The position numbers and the translations under genes were made by a program. A stretch of DNA of 64,000 bases, taken from assembly GCF_020921035.1 (NCBI RefSeq), contig NC_063157.1, forward strand, positions 2,604,001 through 2,668,000. The letters are read 5' to 3'. The notes below the pieces were generated by a model that was not told where the DNA came from, searched no databases, and saw nothing but the letters and a program-made list of their open reading frames with translations. How positions within the stretch are numbered: the stretch's first letter is position 1; each line of letters opens with the position of its first letter. Source of the DNA: Rhodamnia argentea (lineage: Eukaryota > Streptophyta > Magnoliopsida > Myrtales > Myrtaceae). Of the stretch, positions 60,955 to 64,000 are shown piece by piece.

Positions 60955-61630
60955 AGGGTACACAGATTTGACATAAAATTGACAAGTAGAAGTAGTTGCA
61001 GTAAAGATTGACCGACAAATTGTTGGGTCACCTAACTTCTACACAAGGATTGTTGTCGTCTCTCTCCCAATAAATTGTCGAAATTTGCGTCCTGCTTTTG
61101 ATCAAGTCATCTGCTTTTGTCGAAATTTGCGTAACATCTAACATAGAAACCATCGAAGCTAACAACTTTGAAAATTCAAGGTAACCCAACTGATTCGATT
61201 AGACAAAGTTTAGGATGATACCTACATAATTGGAATAGCTCGGAACCACAAATATTATTATCCTAATGTCTGAATTATTGCCACTATCCCGTATATTTTG
61301 AGGTGGAAAGTGATGCGTTTATACACAATCAAATAAAATGCAGCGTCGTATTGCAACATTTAACATCTTTCAGTAGGCCCTCTGGTAGATTGAAAGAAGG
61401 CTCGGGCTCAATTCGAGCCCTAGATCTCAAGCTTTGTCCCCTTCGCCTTCTCATTCTCAGCGACAAACAACTCCTTCTATTTTCTTGCATTAAATCTCCT
61501 TTTCTCGATCAATTATATACCACATGTGTTAAATATGTCTTGAATTTTATGTACTCAGTTTTGTTCATCACCTGACTCGATATATTTTTTTGTGTGGCCT
61601 AAAAGTGGAGAAAAAATTGAGATTTAGTTT
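60955..61630 (+). other. 3' flank of MYB copy 2, part of the duplicated unit
   Basis: It parallels 53022-53660. No additional gene was recognised. Confidence 0.5.
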
Positions 61631-61639
61631 GTGATGTGG

Positions 61640-61995
61640 AGAGTTGGCCCTATTGGTCCAACTCGGAGCAAGCGAACAAATTTCCATAGCGGTATGAATA
61701 GATCTCTATAGGGGTTTGGGGGCAACGCCCCCGAGAAATTTTTTTTTGGCTCTATTTACACTGTAGCTAGGGTTTTTTCGTTTATATTGAGGATTTTTCT
61801 TACATGAGAGACTAGTGAGCCGTGTGCTTTTGTTCGATCGATAAGGCCGACTTCTGTAATCTGTACTCTCTTTGATTATAGTGGAATCTTATTTTTGCTT
61901 CGCCCATGGACGTAGATCACCTTGATTGAACCACGTAAATCTTTGTGTTTTGTCTTTGCTTTTGCATTTGTTACAACAACATGTTATAATCGAGT
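61640..61995 (+). mobile_element. Copia-like LTR fragment
   Basis: It contains the typical plant LTR string GGGTTTGGGGGCAACGCCCC, then a TATA-like GTTTATATTGAGG, and the common 3' part GATTATAGTGGAATCTT and CGTAGATCACC, ending near ACCACGTAAATCTTTGTG. No second LTR, primer-binding site or gag-pol lies beside it, so it is a solo or truncated LTR. Borders are approximate. Confidence 0.6.
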
Positions 61996-61999
61996 CCTA

Positions 62000-63425
62000 A
62001 ACTTTTGATCACGACATTGATGAATTTTTCATATATCAATCTACTCGTTTCTCGTGCAACAAAATGATGTCCCTATGTACGTCTCAACATAGAAACACCT
62101 CACCGTTTCAAACAATTTTGTCCCTTCCGTACTAAAAAAAATAAAATAAAATGGCTCTCGAATGATTTCCTGTTAAAATTGACCAGATGGACTTAATTAG
62201 CTAAACGTAAAAAGGTTTAATACTTTTTGAACATTTTCCCCCTCAAAGCAGGCAGCTTTTCTTTGGGAGACAAGGACAACTACAGAGGTGGAGCCCTAGA
62301 ACACAGGGCCACATATTAACTCATCCAACGTCTTTATTTCAGGTGTGGGTATGTGCTCATGACTATAATGCAACTTGCATTGGAATAGATCGAGTATTGG
62401 CAAACAAAAGAAATGTTAGAGAAAGAGTGGCCAAAAACAAAAGAATAAAAGATTGTCACTTCTTGCATTCATAAGCATTTATGTCGGGTACCATATTTTA
62501 TCTTGTCACTTTTTTATGTGGTTCTTGAACAAAGCCATGTTTTTGGACCTGCGCATGTCCTTAAAAGGCTTAACAGAAAGCTGAACGCTTGCTTCCGTAA
62601 GACTTTCTGGTACTTTTCTCTTACCAGGGGAAGAAAAAATATTATGGTAGGAATTGTGGGGGGGTGGTGGGGGGCGCTCGGGGGTCGGCCTCGGACCGAC
62701 TTTAGATAACCAGTAATTTGGAAGAAGACGGGTAGGTAGCAACCATTGAAATTCGGTTGTCGACCAGGAGAGAACAAACGTTCTGTTTGATATTGATAAG
62801 AAGTACGTGGAGAATATTGCATGAAGCTAGCTAGGGTTTGCTACACAAACAGAAATAGAAAATATAGATATTCGTTGTCATGTTTTAAAGGTGACTTCTC
62901 TAGAGTCTTGTGCTCTTTTAGGCTGAGAGATCTTGGCATATAATCTAATAGCATGTTCATGAAGATAATTTATAGTATTATCAATTGCTTAATAGAATAA
63001 TGTACAATATCCGAATTGATGAAGTTCAATCTCTTTTTAATCTTTTTTATGGCAATGTTCCCATTTTCCTGGGAAATTACATGTGTAAAATGATCCTTTT
63101 TATGATTTACGTAGTCTAGATTTGCGCTCAAGTTGTACTTCCTTGTCAAATTGTTAATGAGGATAGAAAATCTACTTTTGAGTTAATAATGTAGCCCGAT
63201 TGATTAATTTGTAGTGGAATGACATGGTCATTTTGCATAGTCATATGATCCCACCCATAACCATTTTCTGTAAGATAAGATGTAATAATTCTATCACCAG
63301 CTAAGAAATCTACAACACTTAAAAAAAAATGAATAGAAAAATACTCGAAAATTCGCTATTTGCTAATTTCCGAATTTGTCTCAAACCCAATGTACACAAT
63401 TCATGCTTAAAAACTTTAACGGTAA
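62000..63425. other. Spacer, end of duplicated unit
   Basis: 62150-62260 resembles a Mutator-like right arm (GACCAGATGGACTTAATTAG). 62290-62540 matches 54460-54570 and appears to end the duplicated unit. A G-rich run is at 62660-62690. No gene was recognised in 62600-63425. Confidence 0.4.
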
Positions 63426-63429
63426 AATT

Positions 63430-63730
63430 ATCAAAAAAGACCTAAATCTATTGCGATTGTATCAACTCGATCCTAATTTTTTTTTTTTTCGAATTGAGTC
63501 CTAAATTTTTTGCAATTGTGCCAGTTCAATGCATTTGGGCGGCCGGCGTTGACGTGGACATTTCTAATAATATTTTATGCTTTTTAATTTTTTATTTATT
63601 GCTTTTATTTTTTCGTAACTTTTTTCTGTCTTGTTTCTTTACTTTTTTTTCTTTTGTTAGGGCCGGTAGGAGGTCGCCGGCCTTCAACAGCAGCACCTTC
63701 AAACTCTACCACATTTTATGAACCATTTCT
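63430..63730. mobile_element. Truncated Mutator-like fragment
   Basis: A left-type arm (TCAAAAAAGACCTAAATC, AATTGAGTCCTAAATT) and a GGCCGGCGTTGACGTGGAC boundary lead into AT-rich sequence and a GGTCGCCGGCC core. The right arm was not found before the end of the window. Confidence 0.45.
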
Positions 63731-64000
63731 TGAACTTTTATTTTGTTACCGTTCCTTCGAATTGTGCATCTTGTCAATCTTTTACCATTAATAAGATTTG
63801 AAACTTATTCCGCCAGTCCCCTCTATTCGACTCGATGGGATGGTTCCCCATAACCTTCTGGCATGATACTCAGTGTTTGCCAGGATTGGCCGGGTCGGGT
63901 CCAATTGGAGTTATTGGTCTCCAAATCTTTAAAAATTTCATTTTTGCTGCCGATTCAAAATAAATGAATTTGACCCGAGAAGGAACTTTTCCACCAACTT

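Overview
This window is nuclear DNA from a flowering plant, almost certainly a eudicot. It has intron-rich genes with GT-AG borders, plant-specific families (PLS-class PPR, ELF4-like, TRF-like telobox protein, R2R3-MYB), AT-rich spacers and many small TIR transposons. GC-rich, TIR-flanked Mutator-like elements and a MYB pair related to the TT2/MYB5 type would fit a woody lineage such as Myrtaceae, but the sequence does not prove this.

Layout. 1-1027 (+): 3' end of an ESCRT-III VPS2/CHMP2 gene. 1375-2685: a Mutator-like element with intact 9-bp target duplications. 3747-5862 (+): a two-exon PPR gene. 6847-12146 (-): an 11-exon DRG2-type GTPase gene, 399 aa, with one GC-AG intron and a Tourist-like MITE in intron 8. 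12775-15654: a MITE split by a decayed hAT transposon. 17181-23335 (-): an 8-exon TRF-like telobox protein, 586 aa. 24.1-30.8 kb: a long spacer with repeats and one small-ORF candidate. 30832-31164 (-): an ELF4-like clock protein, 110 aa, whose spliced leader carries a uORF. 33843-48471 (+): a 17-exon gene for the B-block-binding subunit of TFIIIC, 1880 aa. 51447-53021 and 59271-60954 (+): two R2R3-MYB genes with a bHLH-binding signature, 292 and 305 aa.

Evolutionary story. From recall of the Arabidopsis map, TFIIIC subunit - ELF4-like - TRF-like - DRG is the order of At1g17450/17455/17460/17470, so the core looks like a conserved microsyntenic block. The right third (about 47-62.5 kb) is a degenerate tandem triplication of a unit holding the 3' end of the TFIIIC gene plus a MYB gene. 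The outer units keep intact MYB genes. The middle unit keeps only a TFIIIC exon-15/3'-flank fragment and a MYB exon-3 fragment. Mutator-like elements, a TTAA-flanked TIR element and a copia-like LTR later inserted in and around the units.

No operon or pathway cluster is present. The genes are independent housekeeping or regulatory loci: endosomal sorting, organelle RNA processing, translation-linked GTPase, telomere-repeat binding, circadian clock, Pol III transcription and MYB regulation. All coordinates come from hand-read splice junctions. For the complete genes, reading frames closed across every junction, which supports the models.
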